From Syntrophaceae bacterium (GTDB lineage: Bacteria; Desulfobacterota; Syntrophia; Syntrophales; UBA2192), in NCBI GenBank assembly GCA_013177795.1, contig JABLXY010000003.1, forward strand, positions 37,244 through 101,243: a DNA stretch of 64,000 nt. The letters are read 5' to 3'. Below the pieces are notes generated by a model, which worked only from the letters and a program-made list of their open reading frames with translations, searched no databases and had not been told where the DNA came from. Below, in pieces: positions 54,091-63,324 of this stretch (position 1 is its first letter; every line of letters starts with the position of its first letter). A program made the position numbers and the translations under genes.

Positions 54091-54591
54091 ATGAGAAGGG
54101 TTTTCCAGACGCTGGCGATCGTCGCCGCCGGGGTCCTGGCGGCCGGCCTTTTCCCGCTGCACGGCCTCGAGGTGCGGGAATCCGGCGGAGCGGGCCGCGT
54201 CTTGCTGCTGCAGCGGGTCTCGCCCGGCGACACCTTCGCGCTGTCCTTCGTCCACTCGGTGGAGAAATCGGACGTCACGGACCATTTCCGAATTGACGAT
54301 GGATACCGGATTATTCTATACGAGACGGAATTCCGCTCGCTCAACACGGGGCTTCCCGCTGTTGTTTCCGAGGGCGAGGTCTTCGAGCGGACCGGCGGCG
54401 GCTTCCGGCTTTCCAACAGGAGGCAGCTCCTGCCCGAGATCCGGCTCCAGGTGACCGAGGCCTGGGGAGGCACCCTGTCAGTCAAGGGCCGCGAAATATT
54501 CCTGCCGGCCCTTGCGGGGGATGGGCCTGTCACGATATCGGTTCAAAGGGTTTTTGCCTGGGAGTTGCTGCTTTGGGCGTTTCGGACCTGA
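54091..54591 (+). CDS. DUF1850 protein linked to TRAP transporter
   Basis: This 166-residue protein has an N-terminal hydrophobic anchor or signal (7-22) and a DUF1850-type body: [33 protein letters not shown] and [19 protein letters not shown]1850 genes often lie between TAXI and TRAP permease genes; their role is unknown. The ATG at 54091 directly abuts the T-run of the terminator, so there is no normal ribosome site. Translation may start at low efficiency or elsewhere. Confidence 0.75.
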   Translation: MRRVFQTLAIVAAGVLAAGLFPLHGLEVRESGGAGRVLLLQRVSPGDTFALSFVHSVEKSDVTDHFRIDDGYRIILYETEFRSLNTGLPAVVSEGEVFERTGGGFRLSNRRQLLPEIRLQVTEAWGGTLSVKGREIFLPALAGDGPVTISVQRVFAWELLLWAFRT

Positions 54592-54608
54592 TGTGAATAC
54601 CGGCAAGG

Positions 54609-57377
54609 ATGGACGACATGGCAGAGGAGAAAAAAGAGATCATCTCGACCCCCGAGATCAAGGAGGACCCGGATCAGATCTCAAAGTACGACCCCGAGAT
54701 GCGCTTTCGGCCCCTGACGGGCATCACGGCGAAGCTCATCTTCGCGATGACCATCGTCCTGTCGGTCTTCCACATCTACACGGCGGGGTTCGGCGTCCTG
54801 CAGGAATGGCGCCACAGGGCCTTCCACTTGGCCTTCGTCCTGCCGCTCGTGTTTTTCGTCTATACCATGAAGAAAGAGGTCCACCTCAAGGGCGGCAAGC
54901 ACCTCTTCTACGATGTCCTCTACGCCGCCGTGGCGGCCATGCTCAACACGGCCATCTTCCGCGAGATCCTGGCCCTGTCCTTCGGCGCCTCGGCCGCGCT
55001 CGCCGCGGCCACCTTCGCACTCGTGCTGTACTTCAAGCAGCGGGAGAACCTGCCCCTGCGCCTGACTCCCTTCGTCGACTTCCCGATTTACACCGCGATG
55101 GTCGTCTTCATCGTCTACTTGGCCCGGCTGGGCTATGTCCACCTCAACATCCGCTCCTGGTTCGAGGACCTCAACCCGGAGCTTGTATTCTGGGGGCTCT
55201 TCCTGCTGGGGATTTTCTGCGCCATCATCGCGCTGTTTCTCTTCAACTGGGTCCGGATGCTCGTGGCGGTCGTCCGTGAACGCAAGGCAGCCGACTACCG
55301 GCTGGACAACGTGCCCTACTTCGACGTCTTCTTCGCCCTCATGGCCTGCCTGATCTCCGTCTTCGTCTTCGTGGAATTCCACAACATCGGCCTGAGGGCC
55401 GGCAGCCCCGACCTGGCGGAGCTCGTCGTCGGCAGCTTCTCTTTCCTGCTCATCCTGGAGGGAGCCCGGCGGAGCATCGGGGCGCCGCTGCCGATCATTG
55501 CCATGCTGGTGCTGATCAACTGCTATCTCGGGCCCTACTTCCTCGGCATCCCGGGCCTCGACATCTTCGCCCACCGGGGCTACTCGATCTCGCGGATCGT
55601 CGACTACATGTTCCTCGGCACGGAGGGCATCTACGGCATCCCGCTGGGCGTCGTGGCCACCTTCGTCTTCCACTTCGTCCTCTTCGGGCTCTTCATCGCC
55701 CGGACGGGCCTTGCCCAGCTCTTCATGGACCTCGCCATGGCGCTGGCGGGCTGGTCGGCCGGCGGGCCGGCGAAGGTCGCCGTCATCTCCAGCGGGTTCA
55801 TGGGCTCCATCAGCGGCTCCTCCGTGGCCAACACGGTGACGACGGGCTCCTTCACGATCCCCCTGATGAAACGGGTGGGTTATCGCCCCGTGTTTGCGGG
55901 AGCCGTGGAAGCCTCGGCGTCCACGGGCGGCCAGATCATGCCCCCCATCATGGGGGCGGCGGCCTTCATCATGGCCGAATTCCTCGGGGTTGCCTACATC
56001 AAGATCGCAACCTGCGCGATCGTCCCGGCCCTGTTCTACTTTTTCGCCGTGGGGACGATGGTTCACCTGGAGGCAAGAAAGAGCGGGCTCGTGGGCATAT
56101 CCAGGGACAACCTCCCCCGCGTGATGGACGTGCTTCGGGAGCGGGGGCTTCTGATCTTCCCCCTCTTCATCATCATCTACCTGCTCGTCACGGGGAAGAG
56201 CCCCTTCTTGGCCGCTTTCTGGGGGATCATCTATGCGACGGCCACCGGCCAGATTCACCCGAGGACCAAGCCGCTGCTGATGCCGCTGCTTCTCAGCGTG
56301 CTGCCCTGCCTGTTCGGCATCAACCCCTTCGATGATGTGGAAATCCTTGCGGGCTGGGTCGTCTTTCCGGCCATCGCGCTCTACTATTTCTGGCGAAGCG
56401 CCGAACGCATCGCGACGGGGATTTCCTTCGGGATCGCCGTCGTCCTCACGGGGCTGCTCTATCTCGGGGTGGAAACGTCCCTGGCCGCCTTCTGGGCCAA
56501 CATGCTCATCGTCATCGCCGGACTCTTCTACAAGGAGAGCAAGATGCGCATCCCCCAGATCCTTTCGAGCCTCGAGGACGGGACGAAGAACGCGATCGCC
56601 ATCGGGGCGGCCTGCGCCTGCGTGGGGTTCATCGTCGGGGCGACGACGCTGACCGGCATCGGCCTGAAGTTCGCCACGGCCGTCATCGCGCTGGCCACCA
56701 ACCTCGCTCACTTCGTCCACCCCCTGCTGATGGGCATGGGCACCGTCAGCGACATCACCCTCTTCTTCACGCTCCTGAACACGGCGCTGGCCTGCTTCGT
56801 CCTGGGCATGGGAATCCCCACGACGGCCCAGTACATCATCGCCGCCATGATCGCGGCGCCGGCCCTGCTGCAGTGGGGAATTCACCCCCTCGTGTCGCAC
56901 ATGTTCGTTTTCTACTACGCCATCCTGGCCGACGTGACGCCCCCCGTGGCTCTCGCGGCCTACGCGGCCTCGGGCATCTCGGGCGCCGATCCCTTCCGGA
57001 CGGGGCTGCGGGCCTTCACGCTCGCATCGGGCGGGTTCATCATCCCCTTTGTCTTCGTGACCGCGCCGATCGTCCTCTGGATGCCGACGATTCTCGACGG
57101 GAAGACGCCGTTCGACTACGTCTGGTTCGGGCAGGTCCTTCTCACGCTGTTCATGGGCGTTGTCGCACTGGGCGCGACGGTCATCGGGTACCTGAAGGAC
57201 CACTCGACGGTTCCGGAGCGCATCGCAACGGGCGTCGCAGCCGCGTTCCTGATCACGCCCGGGACCGTGACGGATGTCGTGGGGATCGGGCTGCTGGCGG
57301 CCGTCTTCACGCTGCAGCTTCTCAGAAAGAGAAGGAGGCGCAAGGCGGCTGCGCCCGCAAAGGCTGCCGAGGATTGA
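54609..57377 (+). CDS. TRAP transporter fused permease (4TM/12TM)
   Basis: This 922-residue membrane protein joins the small (DctQ-like) and large (DctM-like) TRAP subunits, as usual for TAXI systems. The large domain shows GPAKVAVISSGFMGSISGSSVANTVTTGSFTIPLMKR (family blocks SSGFMGSISGSS and VANTVTTGSFTIP), ASTGGQIMPPIMGAAAFIMAE, and VLGMGIPTTAQYIIAA near 735. It would use Na+ or proton gradient to import the TAXI ligand. The start may be 54609 or the ATG three codons later. The C-terminal tail is basic and cytoplasmic. Confidence 0.94.
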   Translation: MDDMAEEKKEIISTPEIKEDPDQISKYDPEMRFRPLTGITAKLIFAMTIVLSVFHIYTAGFGVLQEWRHRAFHLAFVLPLVFFVYTMKKEVHLKGGKHLFYDVLYAAVAAMLNTAIFREILALSFGASAALAAATFALVLYFKQRENLPLRLTPFVDFPIYTAMVVFIVYLARLGYVHLNIRSWFEDLNPELVFWGLFLLGIFCAIIALFLFNWVRMLVAVVRERKAADYRLDNVPYFDVFFALMACLISVFVFVEFHNIGLRAGSPDLAELVVGSFSFLLILEGARRSIGAPLPIIAMLVLINCYLGPYFLGIPGLDIFAHRGYSISRIVDYMFLGTEGIYGIPLGVVATFVFHFVLFGLFIARTGLAQLFMDLAMALAGWSAGGPAKVAVISSGFMGSISGSSVANTVTTGSFTIPLMKRVGYRPVFAGAVEASASTGGQIMPPIMGAAAFIMAEFLGVAYIKIATCAIVPALFYFFAVGTMVHLEARKSGLVGISRDNLPRVMDVLRERGLLIFPLFIIIYLLVTGKSPFLAAFWGIIYATATGQIHPRTKPLLMPLLLSVLPCLFGINPFDDVEILAGWVVFPAIALYYFWRSAERIATGISFGIAVVLTGLLYLGVETSLAAFWANMLIVIAGLFYKESKMRIPQILSSLEDGTKNAIAIGAACACVGFIVGATTLTGIGLKFATAVIALATNLAHFVHPLLMGMGTVSDITLFFTLLNTALACFVLGMGIPTTAQYIIAAMIAAPALLQWGIHPLVSHMFVFYYAILADVTPPVALAAYAASGISGADPFRTGLRAFTLASGGFIIPFVFVTAPIVLWMPTILDGKTPFDYVWFGQVLLTLFMGVVALGATVIGYLKDHSTVPERIATGVAAAFLITPGTVTDVVGIGLLAAVFTLQLLRKRRRRKAAAPAKAAED

Positions 57378-57473
57378 GCCGGGCATCGACTGCGGGTTCA
57401 CATCCCGTTGCCGTGAACCGGCGGGCCGACCGGGGAACCCTGCGGCGCAGGCGTGAGATTGCGGGACATGTCG

Positions 57474-57518
57474 AAAACGCGAACGCCCCGGGACCTGCTT
57501 GATCCCGGGGCGTTCGCG
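57474..57518 (-). terminator. Strong hairpin terminator between TRAP permease and def
   Basis: CGCGAACGCCCCGGGA pairs over 16 bases with TCCCGGGGCGTTCGCG. On the minus strand it is followed by TTTTC, so it ends the def unit. It may also stop plus-strand transcription from the TRAP operon. Confidence 0.82.
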
Positions 57519-57553
57519 GCTCTTCTCCAGGCGCGCTTTGCCCTGCGCCGGCC

Positions 57554-58108
57554 TTATTTGAACAGCTTGTCGAAAAACGCCTGCTTCTCCTTGGGGTAGG
57601 AAATCGTGCCCTCGTGGTCGACGACGAGGCGGCCGTCGAGGTGGTCGATCTCGTGCTGCACGATGCGGGCGAGGAACCCCTTGTAGCGCCGGTTGACCTT
57701 GTTGCCGTCCATGTCGACGGCCTTCACCTTGATCTCCGTGGGGCGGGTGACCTCCACGCTGATGTCCGGGCAGGACAGGCAGCCCTCGTTCATCACCTCC
57801 TCGTCGCCGCGCGCCTGCGTGACGCGGGGGTTGATGAGGACCTCCCAGTCGTCCTTGCCGCTGACGCCCTTCTTGTCAAAGTCCTTGACCTTGAAGACGA
57901 TGATGCGCTTGCTGATCCCGATCTGCGGGGCCGCAAGCCCCAGGGCGTCATTGCGGTTCAGGAAGGCCTCGACGAGGGTCCGGATGTCCTTCTTCGCCTC
58001 GGCGTCGAAGGGGACGGGCAGATCGGCGGCCTTCCTCCGCAGAAGCGCCGCCTCCTCGTCGACCATCTTCCCGTCGCGCCAGAGCTGCCAGGTCTTGTGC
58101 ACGGTCAT
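57554..58108 (-). CDS. def: Peptide deformylase
   Basis: Peptide deformylase removes the formyl group from new proteins. The 184-residue protein keeps the three motifs: GLAAPQIG (near 83), EGCLSCP with the metal Cys, and QHEIDHLDG with the two metal His and catalytic Glu. The spacing fits. The start at 58108 is preferred; a longer frame to 58204 lacks family similarity. Residues 1-30 (KTWQLWRDGKMVDEEAALL) form a variable N-terminal arm. Confidence 0.94.
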   Translation of the reverse strand: MTVHKTWQLWRDGKMVDEEAALLRRKAADLPVPFDAEAKKDIRTLVEAFLNRNDALGLAAPQIGISKRIIVFKVKDFDKKGVSGKDDWEVLINPRVTQARGDEEVMNEGCLSCPDISVEVTRPTEIKVKAVDMDGNKVNRRYKGFLARIVQHEIDHLDGRLVVDHEGTISYPKEKQAFFDKLFK

Positions 58109-58245
58109 ATGCGGCCTCTTTCTTTTCGACAGCGGGAGAATCGGTGTTCGTCCGTGCCGGCCCGGTCCCCTCGCAGTCTGCGGGCTGCAGGCCCGAGGCG
58201 ACAATGCGAGGCGAAGGGCAACGAGGGCCGGACGAATTCGCTGAT

Positions 58246-58274
58246 GCTATAGCACCACGCGACCGGAATTTCAA
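58246..58274 (-). promoter_or_regulatory. Sigma-70 promoter of def
   Basis: On the minus strand TTGAAA is followed after 17 bases by TATAGC, placing the start near 58239, about 130 bases before def. It is divergent from the next promoter. Confidence 0.65.
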
Positions 58275-58327
58275 CCGCTTCGGGCCCTGCCCGCCTCCCC
58301 GGGCCTCGAGCCGGGAGCCTTTCCTGT

Positions 58328-58356
58328 TGATAATTTGGGTGATGTCTGCTAACGTC
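58328..58356 (+). promoter_or_regulatory. Sigma-70-like promoter of the radical SAM gene
   Basis: TTGATA is followed after 17 bases by TAACGT in the divergent gap, giving a start near 58363 and a leader of about 42 bases. Confidence 0.45.
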
Positions 58357-58404
58357 GCCTGACTGCAAGGAAAATGTCTTCCAGGCATCCCCGGAGAGGT
58401 TCCC

Positions 58405-59646
58405 GTGATCGATAAAATCATCGGGCACGCGGCGCGAAGACAGTTCGCCCGGGCCATGAACTTCCAAGGAGGGGCAACCCCGGCGCTTCCGCCGGCACGC
58501 ACGGCGGGCCCCTGCCTGCTCTATCTCCACGTCCCGTTCTGCGAAAAGCTCTGCCCCTACTGCTCCTTCCACCGCGTGACCTTCGACGAGGGCCTGTGCC
58601 GGGAATACTTCGGGGCCCTCCGGAAGGAGCTCTCCCTCTATAAGGACCGCGGCTACACGTTCGAGGGGATCTACGCCGGCGGAGGCACGCCGACGGTCAT
58701 GGTCGACGAGCTGGCCGCCACGCTCGGGCACGCGAAGGGCCTCTTTCCCATCCGCGAAATCTCCGTCGAGACCAACCCCAACCACCTGACGGACCGTCAC
58801 CTCGACGTCCTGAAAAAGGCCGGCGTGAACCGTCTGTCCGTTGGGATCCAGAGCTTCGACGACGGGCTGCTCAAGGCCATGGACCGCTACGAAAAGTACG
58901 GCAGCGGCGCCTCCATCGCCGCGAGGCTCAAGGAGATCGGGGGCCTGTTCGACACGCTCAATGCCGACATGATCTTCAACTTCGCCCGGCAGAGCGCGGA
59001 GAGCCTCAAGGCCGACATCGACCGGCTCCTGGAGACCGGGGTCGACCAGATCACCTACTACCCCCTCATGGTCTCGACGAGGACGCGCGAGCTCGTGCAC
59101 GGGACCCTGGGGCCCGTATCGGAGGACCGCGAGAGGGAATTCTACGGGATCATCACCGGGCGGCTCGTGCCGCCCTACCGTTTCTCCTCGGCGTGGTGCT
59201 TCTCCCGCAAGGAAGCGATGATCGACGAGTACGTCGTCAACTACGAAGACTACGCCGGCCTGGGGAGCGGCTCCATCGGCTACCTCTACGGGACCTGCTA
59301 CGCCAACACCTTCGACATCCGCGACTACGTCGCCCGCGTCAACCGCGGGGAGATCCCGCTTGCGGCCGCCAAGGCATTCAGCCTCGGCGACCGGGTGCGC
59401 TACGACTTCCTCATGAAGCTCTTCGGCCTTTTCCTCGACATCCCCGCGATGCGCAACAAGTACGGCAAGGCCTTCGACTGGCACCTGGGGCGGCTTCTGC
59501 TGCCCTTCCGCCTCGTCGGCGCCGTCCGGTACGACTACCGCAAGGACTGGCTCTACCTGACTCCCCGCGGCCGCTACTACTGGGTCGTGATGATGCGGGA
59601 GTTCTTCATCGCCGTCAATAATTTCAGGGATTATTGCAGGGAATAG
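58405..59646 (+). CDS. HemN/HemW-like radical SAM protein
   Basis: This 413-residue radical SAM protein has the motif HVPFCEKLCPYC (C-x3-C-x2-C) near 44-55, followed by SFHRVTF. The fourth cysteine of true oxygen-independent coproporphyrinogen oxidase (HemN) is a Phe, as in HemW haem chaperones and related proteins. GGGTPTVM and VNRLSVGIQSFDDGLL are family signatures. The C-terminal half (from about 270) carries a HemN-like helical region and many tyrosines. The start is GTG with GGAGAGG upstream. It stands alone, so the substrate is not evident; haem handling or another radical reaction are both possible. Confidence 0.85.
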   Translation: MIDKIIGHAARRQFARAMNFQGGATPALPPARTAGPCLLYLHVPFCEKLCPYCSFHRVTFDEGLCREYFGALRKELSLYKDRGYTFEGIYAGGGTPTVMVDELAATLGHAKGLFPIREISVETNPNHLTDRHLDVLKKAGVNRLSVGIQSFDDGLLKAMDRYEKYGSGASIAARLKEIGGLFDTLNADMIFNFARQSAESLKADIDRLLETGVDQITYYPLMVSTRTRELVHGTLGPVSEDREREFYGIITGRLVPPYRFSSAWCFSRKEAMIDEYVVNYEDYAGLGSGSIGYLYGTCYANTFDIRDYVARVNRGEIPLAAAKAFSLGDRVRYDFLMKLFGLFLDIPAMRNKYGKAFDWHLGRLLLPFRLVGAVRYDYRKDWLYLTPRGRYYWVVMMREFFIAVNNFRDYCRE

Positions 59647-59664
59647 CACCCGAAGGCTGCGGAA

Positions 59665-59752
59665 GAATGGAGTGTTGGAATATTGCAATGATGGGTGTAA
59701 TGTATAGACACTCCTTTAAAACCCACAATTCCACCATTCCATCATTCCATTG
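59665..59752. repeat. 32-bp inverted repeat upstream of selA (ATTCC word family)
   Basis: Arms at 59665-59696 and 59721-59752 pair at most positions around a 24-base loop. They are built of GGAATGATGG-like words. The same family occurs at 62160-62263. Confidence 0.75.
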
Positions 59753-59776
59753 TTCCAGCCCTTGAATGAGGCGCCC

Positions 59777-61198
59777 ATGGACGACAACCAGAGATCCCTC
59801 CTGAAGAGCCTGCCCAAGATCGACGAGGTCCTCGCCGCGCTCGAGAAGCGGGGGATGCTTGCGCGGGCCCCCCGGGAGAAGGTCCTCGAGACGATCCGGG
59901 AGGTCGTGGGTTCGCTCCGCGCCGGGATCCTGGCGGGCTCGCGGGACCTCGGCGAGGCGCTCACGGTCGAGTCCACCGCCGATGCCGTGGAGGCCCGGAT
60001 CGAGCGGCTCCACGAGTACAGCCTCAGGCGCGTGATCAACGCCACCGGGATCATCCTGCACACGAACCTGGGGCGCGCGCCCCTGTGCAAAGAGGCCCTG
60101 GAGCGCATCGTCGAGGTGAGCCGGGGCTACTCCAACCTGGAGTTCGACCTGGCCTCCGGGAAGCGGGGTCTCCGCTACGACCACGTCCGGGGGATCCTCT
60201 GCGAGCTCACGGGGGCCGAGGATGCCCTGGTCGTCAACAACAACGCCGCCGCGGTTCTGCTGGTGCTCAGCACGCTTGCCCGGGGCCGGGAGGCCATCGT
60301 GTCGCGGGGCGAGCTCATCGAGATCGGCGGCGAGTTCCGCATCCCCGAGGTCATGGAGCGAAGCGGCGCCGTGCTGCGCGAGGTGGGGGCCACGAACCGC
60401 ACCCACCTGTCCGACTACGAGAGGGCCATCGGCGGGAACACGGCCCTCATCATGAAGGTCCACCCGAGCAACTTCCGGATCGTGGGCTTCTCCGAGGAGG
60501 TCCCCGTCCCGGAACTCGTCGCGCTGGGCCGCCGTCACGCAATCCCCGTGATGAACGACCTCGGGAGCGGCTGTTTCATCCGGCTCGATCGATACGGCCT
60601 GCAGCCCGAGCCCACCGTTGTCGATGCCGTGAGGGAGGGGGCCGACGTGATCACCTTCAGCGGCGACAAGCTGCTCGGCGGTCCCCAGGCGGGCATCATC
60701 GTGGGCAGGAAGGACCTGCTGGAGGCGATCAAGCGGAACCCCCTGAACCGGGCCCTTCGCATCGACAAGCTGACCCTCGCGGCTCTCGAGGCCACGGCGA
60801 AGCTCTACCTCAACGAGCAGAAAGCCGTTTCGGGCCTGCGCTCGCTTGCGGCGCTCACGGAGCCCGTCGAGTCGGTCACGAGGCGCGCCAGGCGACTCCT
60901 GCAGATGCTGAGGAAGGAACACTTCCCGGCCGTGACACTCGGGTTGAGGCAGGGGTCCTCCATGTCGGGAGGCGGTTCGCTGCCGACGCAGCAGATCCCC
61001 ACGGTTCTCGTGGCCCTGCGCTCGGAGGGGCTCTCGGCCGCGCGCATCGACGAGAAGCTCCGGTCCCTGCCGGTGCCGGTGGTGGCACGGATCGCCGGGG
61101 ACGAGGTCCTCTTCGACCCCCGCACCCTGTCGGCGGAGGAACTGCCCGAAATCCGAAGCGCCCTGAGGGCCGTTCTGGCCCCAGGTAGGATGGGATGA
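59777..61198 (+). CDS. selA: L-seryl-tRNA(Sec) selenium transferase
   Basis: SelA converts seryl-tRNA(Sec) to selenocysteyl-tRNA with selenophosphate and PLP. The 473-residue protein has INATGIILHTNLGRAPL, YSNLEFDLASGKRGLR, VVNNNAAAVLLVL and the PLP lysine in TFSGDKLLGGPQAGII. The start at 59777 has GAGG upstream; a TTG at 59750 falls in the inverted repeat. The cell must therefore make selenoproteins, although selB, selC and selD are not in this window. Confidence 0.95.
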   Translation: MDDNQRSLLKSLPKIDEVLAALEKRGMLARAPREKVLETIREVVGSLRAGILAGSRDLGEALTVESTADAVEARIERLHEYSLRRVINATGIILHTNLGRAPLCKEALERIVEVSRGYSNLEFDLASGKRGLRYDHVRGILCELTGAEDALVVNNNAAAVLLVLSTLARGREAIVSRGELIEIGGEFRIPEVMERSGAVLREVGATNRTHLSDYERAIGGNTALIMKVHPSNFRIVGFSEEVPVPELVALGRRHAIPVMNDLGSGCFIRLDRYGLQPEPTVVDAVREGADVITFSGDKLLGGPQAGIIVGRKDLLEAIKRNPLNRALRIDKLTLAALEATAKLYLNEQKAVSGLRSLAALTEPVESVTRRARRLLQMLRKEHFPAVTLGLRQGSSMSGGGSLPTQQIPTVLVALRSEGLSAARIDEKLRSLPVPVVARIAGDEVLFDPRTLSAEELPEIRSALRAVLAPGRMG

Positions 61199-62181
61199 CG
61201 ACGCAGCGGGGGACAAAGGCGGAGTTCACCGTGGGTCCGGAGGAGCAGGGCCTCCGGCTGGACGTTTACCTCGCGCGGAAGGACGCCGCGCTCTCGCGTT
61301 CGCAGGCCCGTCGCCTCATCGACGACGGCGAGGCGCTCGTCGACGGCAGGCCTGCAAGGGCGGCCCACCGCCTCAGGCCCGGCGAGAGGGTTTCCCTTCA
61401 CCGGCCTCCGCCCCTGCCGTCCGGGATCGTCCCCGAGGACATTCCGCTGGCCGTCCTCTACGAGGACGATGCCGTCCTCGTTGTCGACAAGCCCGCCGGA
61501 ATGGTCGTCCACCCCGCGGCGGGGAATCCCCGGGGAACGCTGGTCAACGCGCTGCAGTTCCGCTGCGGGAATCTCTCGACCATCGGCGGTGTGATGCGGC
61601 CGGGGATCGTACACCGTCTCGACAAGGGGACCTCGGGCCTCATGGTGATCGCCAAGACCGACGAGGCGCACCGGGACCTGGCGGAGCAGTTCAAGAGACG
61701 CCGCGTCTCCAAGCGCTACACCGTCCTCGTCCACGGCGATGTACGCGCGGACGAGGGCGTCGTCGACGCCCCCGTGGGGCGCCACCCCGTGGAGCGCAAG
61801 AAGATGTCCACGGCGAGCCGCCGGGGAAAGGCGGCCCTCACGCGCTGGAGGGTCCTCGAGCGCTACGGCGCCTTCACCCTGCTGGAGGCGCAGATCGAGA
61901 CGGGGCGGACACACCAGATCCGCGTCCACCTGGCCTCCCTGGGGCACCCCGTCGTCGGCGACAGCGTCTACGGCGGGTCGAAGCGGACCATCGAGCCCCC
62001 CGCGCTGCGGGCGGTGCTCAAGAGGATCTCCCGCCAGGCCCTCCACGCAAGCCGGCTGTCTTTCTCCCACCCCGTCTCGGGGCAGGAGATGGCCTTCGAG
62101 GCGCCCCTGCCCGAGGACATGGCGGAGGTGATCCGGTTTTTGAGAGAAAAAGCCTTCCAGAATCACGGAGTGATGGAATGA
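61195..62181 (+). CDS. rluD: RluD-type pseudouridine synthase
   Basis: This 328-residue protein has an S4-type RNA-binding domain (about 15-75: LDVYLARKDAALSRSQARRLI) and a catalytic domain with the motif GIVHRLDKGTSGLMV, whose Asp is catalytic, then ETGRTHQIRVHLASLGHPVVGD. It probably modifies 23S rRNA uridines; RluD is the closest named type but related members target other sites. ATGA overlap with selA. Its last codons (GVME) are encoded by the left arm of an inverted repeat. Confidence 0.9.
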   Translation: MTTQRGTKAEFTVGPEEQGLRLDVYLARKDAALSRSQARRLIDDGEALVDGRPARAAHRLRPGERVSLHRPPPLPSGIVPEDIPLAVLYEDDAVLVVDKPAGMVVHPAAGNPRGTLVNALQFRCGNLSTIGGVMRPGIVHRLDKGTSGLMVIAKTDEAHRDLAEQFKRRRVSKRYTVLVHGDVRADEGVVDAPVGRHPVERKKMSTASRRGKAALTRWRVLERYGAFTLLEAQIETGRTHQIRVHLASLGHPVVGDSVYGGSKRTIEPPALRAVLKRISRQALHASRLSFSHPVSGQEMAFEAPLPEDMAEVIRFLREKAFQNHGVME

Positions 62182-62263
62182 TGGAATACCGGAATGATGG
62201 GTCGCGGAAGGGGATTGTGTTTTGAAAACCCGATTCTTCCATTATTCCAAAACTCCATGATTC
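62160..62263. repeat. Long inverted repeat between rluD and pgeF (ATTCC word family)
   Basis: Arms 62160-62202 and 62228-62263 share GAATCA-GGAGT-TGGAAT-ATGGAA and GGGT with small gaps, around a 25-base loop. The left arm runs into the end of rluD and supplies its stop codon. It is closely related in words to the repeat at 59665. Confidence 0.75.
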
Positions 62264-62269
62264 CCGTTG

Positions 62270-63082
62270 ATGATCATGCTCAAACTCGCCCAACGCGGCC
62301 CCGTTCGATACCTCGAGTCGGAGGAATTTTTAAGTGTCCCGTCGATTTTGCACGGGTTTTGCACACGTATCGGGGGTGTGAGCGGCGGCCCCTATGCCAC
62401 CCTCAACTTCAGCCCCCGGGAGGGGGACCCCCCGGATCGAGTCCGCGAGAACTGGCAGCGGCTTGCCGCTGCCTTCGGAATTCCCTGCGAGCGGTTCTTT
62501 GTCGTCAACCAGGTTCACGGCGAGCGGTTTCTGGTCATCGAGGATGCAAGCGCCTGTCACCTGCTCGCTGACAGGCAGTACGACGCCATCGTGACGGACC
62601 GCCCCGGCGTGGCCATCGGCATCAAGACGGCCGACTGCGCCCCGGTGCTCCTGCTGGACAGGCGAAACAGGGCCGTCGCCGCCGTCCACGCCGGGTGGCG
62701 GGGGACGGCCCTGGGAATCGCGGGCAAGGCCGTGCGCGTGATGGCGGAGAGATTCCGGACCCGGCCGGAGGATCTCTCGGCCGCCGTCGGCCCCTCCATC
62801 GGGCCCTGCTGCTACGAGGTCGACGGGCCCGTCTTCGAGGCCATGTCGAAGCGGGGCGGCGCGGAGCGCGTCCTGCGGCCGGGCGCGAGGGAAGGGCGCT
62901 GGATGTTCGACCTGCCGCTGGCCAACAGGCTCCAGCTCGAGGAGGCAGGGGTCAGGCCCGAGAGGATCTGCACATCCGGGTTCTGCACCTGCTGCCGGCC
63001 GGACCTCTTCTTCTCGCACCGCCGCGACGGGGCGAAAACGGGGCGGCACCTGAATTTCATCCTGCTTCGGCGGGGGAAATAG
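62270..63082 (+). CDS. pgeF: Peptidoglycan editing factor PgeF (laccase domain)
   Basis: PgeF (YfiH, DUF152) is a purine nucleoside/laccase-domain protein that in E. coli removes misincorporated amino acids from peptidoglycan precursors. The 270-residue protein has the copper/zinc-site motifs NQVHG, KTADCAPVLLLD, AVHAGWRGTALGI, IGPCCYEV and CTCCRPDLFFSHRRDG. The start is weakly defined: TTG 62267, ATG 62270 and ATG 62276 are in frame, with no clear ribosome site next to the repeat. Confidence 0.9.
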   Translation: MIMLKLAQRGPVRYLESEEFLSVPSILHGFCTRIGGVSGGPYATLNFSPREGDPPDRVRENWQRLAAAFGIPCERFFVVNQVHGERFLVIEDASACHLLADRQYDAIVTDRPGVAIGIKTADCAPVLLLDRRNRAVAAVHAGWRGTALGIAGKAVRVMAERFRTRPEDLSAAVGPSIGPCCYEVDGPVFEAMSKRGGAERVLRPGAREGRWMFDLPLANRLQLEEAGVRPERICTSGFCTCCRPDLFFSHRRDGAKTGRHLNFILLRRGK

Positions 63083-63085
63083 CTC

Positions 63086-63114
63086 TTGACAAGGGGGGAA
63101 GGCTTGTTGTACAT
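63086..63114 (+). promoter_or_regulatory. Sigma-70 promoter of rho
   Basis: TTGACA follows the pgeF stop directly, with GTACAT after 17 bases (or TGTACA after 16). The implied leader to rho is about 200 bases, long enough for control by Rho itself. Confidence 0.6.
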
Positions 63115-63225
63115 AGCGGCCATCTCAAAGAGGCTTTTGCAAGTCCTTCCCTTGAGTAACCCAGCTGTTCGACGCACTGCCCGTTGAATTAATCCCGGGA
63201 TACGAAGAGTAACTCACCCACACCC

Positions 63226-63291
63226 ATGCGCGCCTGTTCGAGAAGGAAGGGTCATCCCTGCTTCCGCCGCCTTGCGGCGACCGGGGAGTGA
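63226..63291 (+). CDS. Possible short leader ORF upstream of rho
   Basis: A 21-codon frame, Arg- and Cys-rich (MRACSRRKGHPC, then FRRLAATGE), ends 33 bases before the rho start. Leader peptides precede rho in some bacteria. There is no clear ribosome site, so this may be a chance frame. Confidence 0.25.
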   Translation: MRACSRRKGHPCFRRLAATGE

Positions 63292-63324
63292 ACCCGGCGC
63301 GCAACAGCATCGAGGAAGACCATC

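Noticed and set aside
54681..57401. A 906-codon open frame antisense to the TRAP permease.
   Set aside because: Its composition (His, Asp, Glu, Arg, Gly rich) is typical of the reverse of hydrophobic codons; no domain is recognisable.
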